From: Pyrinomonadaceae bacterium
GTDB taxonomy: Bacteria > Acidobacteriota > Blastocatellia > Pyrinomonadales > Pyrinomonadaceae
Length of the DNA stretch: 64,000 nt
Assembly (NCBI GenBank): GCA_019694395.1
Contig: JAIBCC010000018.1
Coordinates: 56,727-120,726, forward strand
Reading direction: 5' to 3'
The notes under the pieces were generated by a model, which saw nothing but the letters and a program-made list of their open reading frames with translations, had not been told where the DNA came from and did no database searches. Shown in pieces: positions 34,378 to 42,352 of the stretch. Every line of letters begins with the position of its first letter. Position 1 is the first letter of the stretch. A program made the position numbers and the translations under genes.

Positions 34378-35157
34378 TTAACTTTCACAGGCAACAGAAT
34401 AAATTTGCACGACTTTTAACTGACCATTTATTTTAGCAATTCGCAGGCACATTAAAAGTTCGTGGACAGCAAAAATCGGTGTCTTTTCGGGCAAACCAAA
34501 GCACGAATCTTTTTCACAGAAATCCGCTGGATAGTATTTGAAATTTTCCTTTTTTAACTTTTGAAAGTTGGGGGAATTTATTATCGGGTGATGAGCTAAA
34601 TACAATCGCATTTCATCGGATATGGCGGACATTTCTTTAATAAATTCTTGTATTTCGTTATGATCTTTAGGTTCTTCTCCATCTTCTAAAATGATATTTT
34701 TCAGCCACTTACTTTTCTTTATTTTGCTAAGAATCTTTAAAGGCAGGAATTTCAAATATAGGTTGTCACTATCAGAGTCCTTATGTTTTTCTTTGTCAAA
34801 ATTCCTAACAATGGTGATTGTAAGGAGATTAACGAAGTTATGAAAGATAGTATTAGTTTTATAAAGTTCTTCTTGAGAATAATTTTTAATCTTATCGTTT
34901 AGTAACATACAATCTCCAGAATTTGCGAAACGATTCGTAAAATCCTTATCAAAAAAACTACTTGAAATTTTTTTTAGGTCTTGTGTTTTGATAAAACTTT
35001 CCAAAAAAGCATCAGCAAACTTTGTTACTTCCATCTCATCTTGCCTATCTTTTTTGCTATCTTTTGGCGTGGATTTTGGAGTTTGTCCAAAGTTTTGAAC
35101 ACAATAAAAGATAAGAAAAATAAAAAACAAAAGAATCCAAGATTGATATTTTTTCAT
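34378..35157 (-). CDS. Exported paralogue array, member 1
   Basis: The 259-residue protein has a hydrophobic signal segment (WILLFFIFLIFYCVQNFG). It shares with its two upstream neighbours an N-terminal FxDxFL motif (KFADAFLESFIKTQDLKKISSSFF), a long helical middle, and a C-terminal CFGLPEKTPIF then LKVVQIY. I recognise no family. It is the last of three tandem minus-strand copies and its region is especially AT-rich. Confidence 0.65.
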   Translation of the reverse strand: MKKYQSWILLFFIFLIFYCVQNFGQTPKSTPKDSKKDRQDEMEVTKFADAFLESFIKTQDLKKISSSFFDKDFTNRFANSGDCMLLNDKIKNYSQEELYKTNTIFHNFVNLLTITIVRNFDKEKHKDSDSDNLYLKFLPLKILSKIKKSKWLKNIILEDGEEPKDHNEIQEFIKEMSAISDEMRLYLAHHPIINSPNFQKLKKENFKYYPADFCEKDSCFGLPEKTPIFAVHELLMCLRIAKINGQLKVVQIYSVACES

Positions 35158-35189
35158 AGAAATTTAGTCTTACAGAAATATCTATTCAA

Positions 35190-35957
35190 TTAATCAGTTG
35201 GCGGAAATATTTGAACAACCTTAAATTTGCCGTTGAATTCGCCGATTAAAAAGACAAAAGGAAAAGTGTCGTAATAATACATTTTGGTTTTATCTGGTAT
35301 TCCACCGCAAAATTTTTCTGTTTTGGAACAACTGACACCGTAATCGAGCTTAAAAAGTTTATTTTTGTTCTTTAATAAACTTCGTGTGTATTTTTGCTTG
35401 ATTTCCAGACTGATAGATTGTCGTAATTCTTGTAAAACACTGCGAAAATCTTGAACTGCATCCCGAAAATCTGCAATATTTTTGATTTTAGAAAAATTCT
35501 CTTTTAACAAAAAAGTTTCCGCCTTTGGATATTTCTTAAATAAACCCAACATTGATTTAGAAAGAAAAAAGTTATCATCGGATTCGTTTTCGGCATTTTT
35601 ATACATTTTCTCCAAATCAAAATTAGCTTCTTTAAGTTTTTCCAAAAATGTAATTTGCATTAAATCCAACAACATAAAATAGTTTTGAAACTTTTCGTCG
35701 TTGGTTAAATCTTTGTCATAATCTTCAATAAAAAAAGTAAGATTATTTCGGTTTTTGTAATCATCAACAAAAAAAGTAGGTGAAACCTTAGTCAAATCGA
35801 AAGCCTTGTAATAGTTTTTGAGAAAAGAATCCACAAAAAAGACAACTTGTTTTTCTTTCGCTTTGCTGACCTTGATGTCGGAATTTTGGGCATTGATGGT
35901 CAGAATTAAAAATAAAACTAAAAGAATATTTGCAGTTAAAAAGGTTATTCGTTTCAT
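35190..35957 (-). CDS. Exported paralogue array, member 2
   Basis: The 255-residue protein has signal segment ITFLTANILLVLFLILTINAQ. Shared features are FVDSFLKNYYKAFDLTKVSPTFF near the start and CGGIPDKTKMYYYDTFPFVFLIGEFNGKFKVVQIF at the end. Two cysteines flank the C-terminal motif, as in the other members. It lies 32 bases upstream of member 1 and 41 bases downstream of member 3, so the three are likely one transcript. Confidence 0.65.
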   Translation of the reverse strand: MKRITFLTANILLVLFLILTINAQNSDIKVSKAKEKQVVFFVDSFLKNYYKAFDLTKVSPTFFVDDYKNRNNLTFFIEDYDKDLTNDEKFQNYFMLLDLMQITFLEKLKEANFDLEKMYKNAENESDDNFFLSKSMLGLFKKYPKAETFLLKENFSKIKNIADFRDAVQDFRSVLQELRQSISLEIKQKYTRSLLKNKNKLFKLDYGVSCSKTEKFCGGIPDKTKMYYYDTFPFVFLIGEFNGKFKVVQIFPPTD

Positions 35958-35998
35958 ATTTACTAAAAAAAACAGGAAAACTAAGCAAACAAACAGGG

Positions 35999-36796
35999 TT
36001 AATCCATTCTTAAATAAATTTTCATTATTTTGTAACTACCATCTTTTTCAATAATTTCGAGACAAAATGGAAACAAATCGTGGTGATAAATAATTGTTTT
36101 TTCGGGCAGTCCCCCACAATTTTCTTTATCACAAACACGAGCGTTAAAATAATCACATTCTTTTCTACCTTCGGCAACTTTTATTTGGTAACTTTTGTGC
36201 CATTGCAGAGGTTGCGATTCGATATGAGTTTTTAAGGCTTCATTAATTTTGTGCAAATCGGAAACTAATTGTCTTACTTTGGCAGCGTCTTTCAGGTCTT
36301 TTTCAAAATCTTCCGACTTATCATCGTTGTCTTCGATAAGTGCTTTGAAGTAAGGATTACTTTTGGCAATCTCAATAATATTCGGCGGAAGGATTTTCTT
36401 CATTATGTTGTCGGTCTTTTCATCTGAAAACGAGTCGAAATTGTAACCGTTTCCATACATTGACATCAGACCCAAATACATTAGATTGAACATTTCTGAG
36501 CTGGATTGATAGCGTTCGGTTTGGGTAAATTGCGTAGGAAAATCATCAGAGGAAAAAATAAAAGACATAAAATTTTGCTTGAAATCAGCCGTAAAATAAT
36601 TTTCTGTAATTAAACGAATGTCTTTTTTTTCATCCATTTGGCTGGCAAAATCAATGACAAATTTGCGGATTTCAATTTCTTTTTGTTTTTCTTCGGCGGT
36701 TTGAGCCTTTTTGGTTTCGGTTGTTTGGGCAACCCCTGAGACAAAGGACAAAAAGGAGAATAAAATTAAGGCGATAATCAATGTAAATTGTTTCAT
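35999..36796 (-). CDS. Exported paralogue array, member 3
   Basis: The 265-residue protein has signal segment FTLIIALILFSFLSFVSGVAQ, N-terminal KFVIDFASQMDEKKDIRLITENYF and C-terminal CGGLPEKTIIYHHDLFPFCLEIIEKDGSYKIMKIY split by a conserved glycine turn. It is the first gene of the tandem array. A 9-bp inverted repeat lies 61 bases upstream of its start. Function is unknown. Confidence 0.65.
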   Translation of the reverse strand: MKQFTLIIALILFSFLSFVSGVAQTTETKKAQTAEEKQKEIEIRKFVIDFASQMDEKKDIRLITENYFTADFKQNFMSFIFSSDDFPTQFTQTERYQSSSEMFNLMYLGLMSMYGNGYNFDSFSDEKTDNIMKKILPPNIIEIAKSNPYFKALIEDNDDKSEDFEKDLKDAAKVRQLVSDLHKINEALKTHIESQPLQWHKSYQIKVAEGRKECDYFNARVCDKENCGGLPEKTIIYHHDLFPFCLEIIEKDGSYKIMKIYLRMD

Positions 36797-36856
36797 ATTT
36801 CTAAACCTTCCAAATTCAGAAATATGATTGCATTGTTTTAATTGCTCTATTTTTCA

Positions 36857-36884
36857 AATGTGACACTTTTTAAACTGTCACATT
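36857..36884. promoter_or_regulatory. Perfect 9-bp inverted repeat AATGTGACA-N10-TGTCACATT
   Basis: The arms are perfect and the loop is CTTTTTAAAC. It lies between the end of the PEP carboxylase gene and the start of the exported paralogue array, both on the minus strand. It could be a terminator for the former or an operator for the latter. A clean T-run is missing, so either reading is tentative. Confidence 0.5.
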
Positions 36885-36897
36885 CAAACGAATTGAT

Positions 36898-36925
36898 TTG
36901 AGACCTTGGACTTGAGAACTGAGAC
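36898..36925. repeat. Heptad repeat TTGAGAC
   Basis: Four heptads in register: TTGAGAC, CTTGGAC, TTGAGAA, CTGAGAC. They end 5 bases before the stop codon of the PEP carboxylase gene. A related word forms the 10-bp tandem repeat at 2931-2958. Confidence 0.75.
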
Positions 36926-36930
36926 TTTCT

Positions 36931-39510
36931 TTAAGCCGAATTTCTTCCCGCATTAATAATTCCAAATGAGCAGCGCATCGCAAGTTTTTCATAAGTTGCA
37001 ACTTTCCCTATATCTTTTGTTGTTGCTTCGATTTGGTTAATTTGGCGAATGGCGTATTGCTGAATTGTCGTCAGCGGAAAGACAATTCGTTCACGGGTTT
37101 GGACAGATTGTTGTTCGACCGGATAATCAGACATTAAATCTTCTTTGCCGGAAAGTGCAAAGATATATTTTTTGGTTAATTCGTATTCGTTATGGATTTT
37201 GCGCCAGATTTCGCCGAAAGTTTCGTCATTTTCGAGCCACGCCGTAAGGGGGAAAAAAGATTTTTGCATCGCCATTTCGCAGTTATCAATTAGGGCTTTG
37301 AAAAATCCGTTGGTTTGATACATCGTTTTGACTCCGGCAAAATTTCCGGCTTCGTCCATCTTTTTCAATGCTGTTCCGACACCGTAAAATCCCGGCACAT
37401 TTTGTTTTAGCTGACTCCACGCGCCGACAAAAGGAATAGCCCGCAAATCCTTTAAGGTCAATTTGTTAGAGCCACCGCGTTTAACGGGACGCGAGCCGAT
37501 ATTGGTTTGCGAGTAAAACCGGAGCGGACTGACTTCCGAAAGATATTCCAAAAATTGCGGATGATTTTTCAGACTCTCATATTCGGCAAAACTTGCATCG
37601 GCGATTGATTGCATCAATTTCTCTTCATTTTCGTCAAAAGTTTCGGCTTTGGCAGAAAAAAGATGATTGAAAATTCCGGCATTGAGCAGTTGTTCAAGAT
37701 TGAATTGGGCTGCGTCAATCGTTCCAAAATTTGAGCTAACTGTTTGACCTTGAACGGTTAATTGGATCGCATCGTTGGCAATATTTTTGCCCATCGAAGA
37801 AAAGAATTTGTGAGTTTTTCCGCCTCCGCGTGCGGGCGGACCGCCGCGCCCGTCAAAGAAAATGACGTTCACGCCAAATTCACGCGAAAGGGCGGTCAGT
37901 TCGTCTTTAGCTTTGTAAATACTCCAGTTTGCCATCAAATATCCACCGTCTTTTGTCCCGTCGCTAAAACCGAGCATAATCGTTTGATTGTCTCCGCGCT
38001 TTTGCAAATGTTGGCGATAAACGGGATTTTCGTAAAGCTCGCGCATAATTCCGGCGGCGTGTTTGAGGTCGGCAATTGTTTCAAAAAGCGGGACAATATC
38101 AATTTTCAAATCCTCTTTTTTCCAGCCACCAAGCAAGAAAAGCCCAAAAACTTCAATCGCATTCAACGCGCTTTGGCATTGAGAAATGATGTAACGTTCA
38201 CAAGCCTTTTCGCCGTTTTCCGCTTGAATTTTCTTGATTGCTTCAATTGTTTTGAGCGTGTCAATTGCCAGCTCATCTTTCAAAGAATAAGCCGAAACAG
38301 GTTTAGAAACATTCAAAAGTGCTTCGATTTTCTTCTCATCCGAAAGCATTGAATAGTTTAACGGCAAACTATCCGAAATATCGGCAATATGATCCAACAT
38401 ATTGCTGTGTTGCGTTGATTCCTGCCGAATATCGAGCGAGGCAAAATACAAGCCGAAAATCTCGACTTTATCAATCAAATCTTCGACCAAATGAACAAAA
38501 AGCCCGTTGTGATTGTGAATCAGAGTTTCGTGAATTTGCGTCAGTAAGCCCAGTATCTCATTTTGTGTCAAGGAATTATCGGCTTTGGAAAGCAAAATGT
38601 TTTGATATAATCGCGCTTCCAGATTCGCCAAAACGCTTTCGACACCGACAAAGGTTAAACGGCGTTTCAGCTTGCGAACGTCCTGATAATAGCATTTCAA
38701 AATCGAACTTCGCAGAGCGTTAGCGACTTTGAGCGTTGTTTCAACCGTCACAAACGGATTTCCGTCACGATCTCCGCCCGACCAAAAGCCCATTTTTATC
38801 AAATGCGAAGTGTTAATTTGTTCATTTGGAAAGGTTTTACGGATTTCCGAAACGATGTTTCCAATCGAATGGTAAAAGACGTTTTCGAGATACCAGATCA
38901 GACTGACCGCCTCGTCAAACGGTGTCGGTTTCTGTTTTTTGAAAAAAGGAGTCCGCCCAAGCTGCTGCAACAGCGTGTTGATGTTCGGGACTTCATTTTT
39001 TTCAATCGCATCGGCTAAATCATTGATGATTCCCAAAACAGAGCCCGGATAAAATTGAGTCGGATGCGCGGTCAAAACCGGACGAACGCTGAATTTATGC
39101 AGAGTCTCGACAAATTCTTTCGTTTTGTTATTTTGTAAAACGGCGGAAGTGATTTGTTTAAGCGTTCCCGCGCCCTGCATATCATTCATTTCCTGAAAGG
39201 CTGCGTCCTCAAGTGCATCAAACAGAACGATTTGGCGTTCGGCGTATTGGACAAAGCGGAACAATAGATCAAGTTTTCCATTTTCATCTTCAATCGAAGT
39301 GTTGTTTTGAAAAAAATCGTCAATGATTTGTGCTGGGCTGAGATTTTTGGCAAAACCTTCTTCGCAATTACTCAAAAAAAGCGAGAGTAAAATCCCTGTT
39401 TTATCAATTCCATAAAAGGGAAGCGAAAGAAAAAGGCTGTTATAAAGCTGAAATTTGATTCCTACCGTGTCCTGAAATTTCTGCAAAGCATTTGAAAACG
39501 TCTGATTCAT
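36931..39510 (-). CDS. ppc: Phosphoenolpyruvate carboxylase, divergent form
   Basis: This enzyme carboxylates PEP to oxaloacetate and so refills the TCA cycle. The 859-residue protein has LTAHPTQFYPG around the catalytic His, GFWSGGDRDGNPFVT, and GFSDGTKDGGYLMANWSIYKAK. The usual FHGRGG reads FFDGRGGPPARGGGKTHKF, and LTAHPTE reads LTAHPTQ. From memory this variant also occurs in Bacteroidota enzymes, so I take it as a functional subfamily rather than a broken gene. The length is normal. Confidence 0.9.
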   Translation of the reverse strand: MNQTFSNALQKFQDTVGIKFQLYNSLFLSLPFYGIDKTGILLSLFLSNCEEGFAKNLSPAQIIDDFFQNNTSIEDENGKLDLLFRFVQYAERQIVLFDALEDAAFQEMNDMQGAGTLKQITSAVLQNNKTKEFVETLHKFSVRPVLTAHPTQFYPGSVLGIINDLADAIEKNEVPNINTLLQQLGRTPFFKKQKPTPFDEAVSLIWYLENVFYHSIGNIVSEIRKTFPNEQINTSHLIKMGFWSGGDRDGNPFVTVETTLKVANALRSSILKCYYQDVRKLKRRLTFVGVESVLANLEARLYQNILLSKADNSLTQNEILGLLTQIHETLIHNHNGLFVHLVEDLIDKVEIFGLYFASLDIRQESTQHSNMLDHIADISDSLPLNYSMLSDEKKIEALLNVSKPVSAYSLKDELAIDTLKTIEAIKKIQAENGEKACERYIISQCQSALNAIEVFGLFLLGGWKKEDLKIDIVPLFETIADLKHAAGIMRELYENPVYRQHLQKRGDNQTIMLGFSDGTKDGGYLMANWSIYKAKDELTALSREFGVNVIFFDGRGGPPARGGGKTHKFFSSMGKNIANDAIQLTVQGQTVSSNFGTIDAAQFNLEQLLNAGIFNHLFSAKAETFDENEEKLMQSIADASFAEYESLKNHPQFLEYLSEVSPLRFYSQTNIGSRPVKRGGSNKLTLKDLRAIPFVGAWSQLKQNVPGFYGVGTALKKMDEAGNFAGVKTMYQTNGFFKALIDNCEMAMQKSFFPLTAWLENDETFGEIWRKIHNEYELTKKYIFALSGKEDLMSDYPVEQQSVQTRERIVFPLTTIQQYAIRQINQIEATTKDIGKVATYEKLAMRCSFGIINAGRNSA

Positions 39511-39570
39511 ATAACGGATTCTAATACAGACTAACTATTACGCAAATTTTTTTCCTGATGAAATTTTTTG

Positions 39571-39594
39571 TTGACAGATATAAATAATTATAAT
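39571..39594 (+). promoter_or_regulatory. Candidate promoter of the ilv operon
   Basis: TTGACA at 39571-39576 and TATAAT at 39589-39594 lie upstream of the leader peptide. The 12-base spacing between them is too short for a standard sigma-70 pair, so only one of the two hexamers may be used. The 339-base region 39511-39849 otherwise holds the leader peptide, attenuator and two AT-rich inverted repeats. Confidence 0.4.
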
Positions 39595-39621
39595 AGCCTC
39601 AAAAAGAGGTAGTTAATACCT

Positions 39622-39681
39622 ATGCAAAATCAAGTCGTCACAATTATTAGCATTATTATCGTCAATCTGACGAAAAGATGA
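39622..39681 (+). CDS. Leader peptide of the branched-chain amino acid operon
   Basis: The short frame encodes MQNQVVTIISIIIVNLTKR. Nine of 19 residues are Val, Ile or Leu, including VV, II and IIIV runs. An AGAGGT ribosome-binding site lies about 11 bases upstream, inside a small AGGTA-GTTAA-TACCT hairpin. The peptide precedes mutually exclusive RNA hairpins and ilvB. This is the layout of ilv leader peptides in Proteobacteria, where ribosome stalling at Ile/Val/Leu codons prevents termination. Confidence 0.85.
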   Translation: MQNQVVTIISIIIVNLTKR

Positions 39682-39741
39682 CACTTGAGTTAAAACGGAT
39701 TGCTAAAGTCGTCATCTTAAACAGGATGGCGATTTTTTTTT
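39660..39741 (+). promoter_or_regulatory. Transcription attenuator of the ilv operon
   Basis: Four segments can be seen. Segment 1 is CGTCA (39660-39664) within Ile-Val codons, pairing with TGACG (39668-39672) of segment 2. Segment 2 also holds AAGATGAC (39675-39682), a perfect match to GTCATCTT (39711-39718) of segment 3. Segment 3, GTCGTCATC (39708-39716), can instead pair with GATGGCGAT (39725-39733), followed by nine T residues, as the terminator. The 2:3 and 3:4 pairings exclude each other. The leader stop codon lies inside segment 2. Confidence 0.85.
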
Positions 39742-39771
39742 GCAAAAAAACAATTTCTCGTGTTGAAATAA

Positions 39772-39820
39772 AAGTTATGAAATGTTACGATACATAACTT
39801 TCATTTATAATTATAATGAA
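39772..39820. promoter_or_regulatory. Two AT-rich inverted repeats upstream of ilvB
   Basis: AAGTTATG (39772-39779) and CATAACTT (39793-39800) form a perfect 8-bp inverted repeat. TTCATTTATAATTATAATGAA (39800-39820, one base over the arms) is a near palindrome directly after it. They lie between the attenuator and ilvB and might bind a regulator or shape the ribosome-binding region. Confidence 0.4.
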
Positions 39821-39849
39821 AAAATGAGTAAAAAATGGAAGTTCAAAAT

Positions 39850-41610
39850 ATGAAAACCGCTACCGAAACCTATTCCAAACCCATTGCTTTTGAAAGTCAA
39901 AATATTCAGCCGCAAGTAGCACCTCGCGGAGCAGAAGTGCTGGTGCGGGCGTTGATCAAAAACGGAGTTGATACGATTTTCGGTCTTCCGGGCGGCGCAG
40001 TTTTGCATATTTACGATGAAATTTGGCGTTATCGTGATCAGGTTACACATTATTTGGTGCGGCACGAACAAGGGGCAGTTCACGCGGCGGAAGGTTACGC
40101 GAAGGCGACCGGAAAAGTCGGCGTGGCTCTCGTCACATCAGGTCCCGGCGCGACCAATGCAGTAACGGGAATTGCCGATGCTTTTTTGGATTCCGTTCCG
40201 CTGGTAGTGATTACCGGACAAGTTCCATCTCCTTTGATTGGAACAGATGCGTTTCAAGAAGTTGATACTTTCGGGATCACTTTGCCGGTCGTCAAACACA
40301 GCTATTTGGTCAAAGATGTCAATTATTTAGAAGCAATCGTTGACGAAGCGTTTCACTTGGCGCAATCGGGAAAACCGGGTCCGGTCGTGATTGATGTTCC
40401 AAAAGATATTACCGCGCATCTTTGCGAAAATCCGAAAAAATTGCACGAAGATTTTCTCTTTGAGGAAAAAGAAAAAAATCTTGACGAATCTACCATCGAA
40501 AAGATTTGCGAAAAGTTTTTAAGTGCCAAACAGCCTATCTTTTATATTGGCGGCGGCGTTGTGACCGCCGATGCTTCGGCAGAAATGTTACAGCTTGCTG
40601 AAAAATTGCAAATACCTGTTACGCCAACTCTTATGGGCTTAGGCGGATTTCCTTCGGCGCACGATTTGTGCCTCGGAATGCTTGGAATGCACGGAACTTA
40701 CGCGTCAAATATGGCGGTCGCCGAAAGCGATTTGCTGATTGCGATTGGTGTTCGTTTTGATGATCGAGTGACGGGAAAATTAGCCACATTTGCGCCGAAT
40801 GCGGAAGTCATTCACATTGACATTGCCGCTTCAAACATCGGAAAAATCCGTAAACCGCAAATTCCGCTGCAAGCCGATGCCAAAACTGCTTTGCTGGCAA
40901 TTCTCAAAAAATTGGAAACCTACGAATTTGATTCAATGACGGCAAAACGCGGCGAATGGTGGCATCGAATCAATAATTGGCGAAATTCCGTTCCGCTTTC
41001 GTGCGAATATTCGGAAAACGAAATCAAGCCGCAGCAGGTTATCGAAGAATTGCACCGCGTCACCAACGGAGATGCAATCGTTGTTACGGATGTCGGACAA
41101 CATCAAATGTGGGCGGCACAATTTTACCCCCTCAAACGCTCGCGCCAATGGTTGACCAGCGGCGGACTTGGCACAATGGGCTTTGGTTTACCAGCGGCAA
41201 TGGGCGCGGCTTTAGGTTGTCCGAAAGATTTGGTTGTGGCAGTTGTCGGTGACGGCGGTTTCCAAATGACAAATCAAGAAATTATCACCGCGATTCAATA
41301 CAAAATCCCGCTCAAAGTCATCATTATGAACAACGGCTATCTCGGAATGGTGCGCCAATGGCAGGAAATGTTTTATGACCGCGCCTACTCCGAAGTTGAC
41401 CTTTCGATTTCGCCCGATTTTGTCAAATTAGCGGAAGCCTACGGCGCACTCGGATTACGCGCTACCAAACCGGGCGAATTACGCGAAGTTTTAGAAGCCG
41501 GATTAAACAACGACAAAGTTGCCATCATTGATGTCGTTGTAAGCAAAGAAGAAAACGTTTTTCCAATCGTTCCGGCGGGCGGAAATTCAAGGGATATGAT
41601 TTTGAAGTAG
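39850..41610 (+). CDS. ilvB: Acetolactate synthase, large (catalytic) subunit
   Basis: IlvB joins two pyruvates, or pyruvate and 2-oxobutyrate, in the first common step of valine, leucine and isoleucine synthesis, using thiamine diphosphate. The protein has 586 residues. RHEQGAVHAAEGYAKATGKVG contains the catalytic Glu, and VVGDGGFQMTNQEI with MNNGYLGMVRQWQ is the cofactor site. I prefer the Met at 39850, which has GGAAG 8 bases upstream, over the Met at 39835, which has none. The last bases of the stop codon begin a heptad repeat. Confidence 0.93.
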   Translation: MKTATETYSKPIAFESQNIQPQVAPRGAEVLVRALIKNGVDTIFGLPGGAVLHIYDEIWRYRDQVTHYLVRHEQGAVHAAEGYAKATGKVGVALVTSGPGATNAVTGIADAFLDSVPLVVITGQVPSPLIGTDAFQEVDTFGITLPVVKHSYLVKDVNYLEAIVDEAFHLAQSGKPGPVVIDVPKDITAHLCENPKKLHEDFLFEEKEKNLDESTIEKICEKFLSAKQPIFYIGGGVVTADASAEMLQLAEKLQIPVTPTLMGLGGFPSAHDLCLGMLGMHGTYASNMAVAESDLLIAIGVRFDDRVTGKLATFAPNAEVIHIDIAASNIGKIRKPQIPLQADAKTALLAILKKLETYEFDSMTAKRGEWWHRINNWRNSVPLSCEYSENEIKPQQVIEELHRVTNGDAIVVTDVGQHQMWAAQFYPLKRSRQWLTSGGLGTMGFGLPAAMGAALGCPKDLVVAVVGDGGFQMTNQEIITAIQYKIPLKVIIMNNGYLGMVRQWQEMFYDRAYSEVDLSISPDFVKLAEAYGALGLRATKPGELREVLEAGLNNDKVAIIDVVVSKEENVFPIVPAGGNSRDMILK

Positions 41611-41683
41611 TGGACAGTGGACAGTGAGCAGTGGGCAGACATTTCTTTCCACCGACCACCGACCACCGACCACCGACTACTGA
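41609..41683. repeat. Inverted heptad-repeat element filling the ilvB-ilvN gap
   Basis: The left arm is AGTGGAC, AGTGGAC, AGTGAGC, AGTGGGC (41609-41636). The right arm is CCACCGA four times then CTACTGA (41649-41683). Both have strict period 7. The element starts inside the ilvB stop codon and ends one base before the ilvN start. The word AGTGGAC recurs at 53337-53396. Confidence 0.92.
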
Positions 41684-41684
41684 A

Positions 41685-42194
41685 ATGAGACATACAATTT
41701 CAATTTTATTAGCAAACGAAGCAGGGGAATTATCGCGGGTGGTCGGACTTTTTTCGGCACGCGGTTACAATATCGAAACGATTTCGGTTGGAAAAACGAT
41801 TTTGCCGAATTTTTCGCGCTGCACGATTGTCACCGAAGGCGATGAAAAAACAGTTGACCAAATTATCAAGCAATGTTCGCGGCTTGCTCGTGTGCGTGAG
41901 GTCAAAGCGGTGACGACTTTACCGCATATTGAACGTGAAATGGGGTTGGTTGATGTCAACGCCAAAACTCCAACTGAACGGCAGGATATTTTGAATATAG
42001 TGGATATTTTTCGCGCCAAAGTCGTGGATATGTCGCACGATAAAATGATTTTGGAAATTTCGGGCAACAAAGACAAGGTTGATACAATGATCGAACTTTT
42101 AAAACCTTTCGGCGTGAATGAAACCGCACGAACGGGTTGTGTCGCCATCAATCGTCTGTCGCCTTTTGAACCGATTGAAAATAATCGGGATTGA
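41685..42194 (+). CDS. ilvN: Acetolactate synthase, small (regulatory) subunit
   Basis: The 169-residue protein starts MRHTISILLANEAGELSRVVGLFSARGYNIETISVG, an ACT domain that senses valine, followed by the second conserved domain (NIVDIFRAKVVDMSHDKMILEISGNKDKVDTMIELL). It binds IlvB and gives feedback control. The start at 41685 follows directly after the heptad element; a longer frame would translate the repeat. No clear Shine-Dalgarno site is visible, so translation may depend on coupling or on the hairpin. Confidence 0.93.
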   Translation: MRHTISILLANEAGELSRVVGLFSARGYNIETISVGKTILPNFSRCTIVTEGDEKTVDQIIKQCSRLARVREVKAVTTLPHIEREMGLVDVNAKTPTERQDILNIVDIFRAKVVDMSHDKMILEISGNKDKVDTMIELLKPFGVNETARTGCVAINRLSPFEPIENNRD

Positions 42195-42200
42195 TTCATC

Positions 42201-42331
42201 CACGAAGTTTCACGAAGTTCACACGAAGGTTTTTATTTTGAATATAAGATTCTAAGAGTTAAGAACAGCCAAAAATACTAAAGATTTTTGGTGAAAAAAA
42301 TATCTTCGTGTTTCCTTCGTGAAACTTCGTG
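42201..42331. repeat. CACGAAG-family inverted element (complete)
   Basis: The left arm has CACGAAG at 42201, 42211 and 42222. The right arm has CTTCGTG at 42304, 42315 and 42325. Spacings 10/11 and 11/10 are mirror images. The right arm is identical over 31 bases (inverted) to 16126-16156. The 75-base centre is AT-rich and shares an AAGAACAGCCAAAAATACTAA-like stretch with the element at 21548-21657. It fills the gap between ilvN and ilvC. Confidence 0.92.
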
Positions 42332-42352
42332 GATAAAAAAAATGGAGAAAAA

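Noticed and set aside
36857..36884. CRP-like binding site from TGTGA...TCACA
   Set aside because: The arms are too far apart. A CRP site needs TGTGA-N6-TCACA, whereas here the same half-sites are separated by 14 bases.
39571..39594. Strong sigma-70 promoter from TTGACA and TATAAT
   Set aside because: The 12-base spacing is too short for the two to act together, so it is listed only as a weak candidate.
39824..39853. Small frame MSKKWKFKI ending just after the ilvB start as a second leader peptide
   Set aside because: It has no ribosome-binding site, no branched-chain codons and overlaps the preferred ilvB start out of frame. The 39622 frame explains the region better.
41609..41683. Possible CRISPR array from the repeated AGTGGAC and CCACCGA units
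   Set aside because: Units are 7 bases with no spacers, and the two halves are inverted. This is a tandem repeat hairpin, not repeat-spacer architecture.
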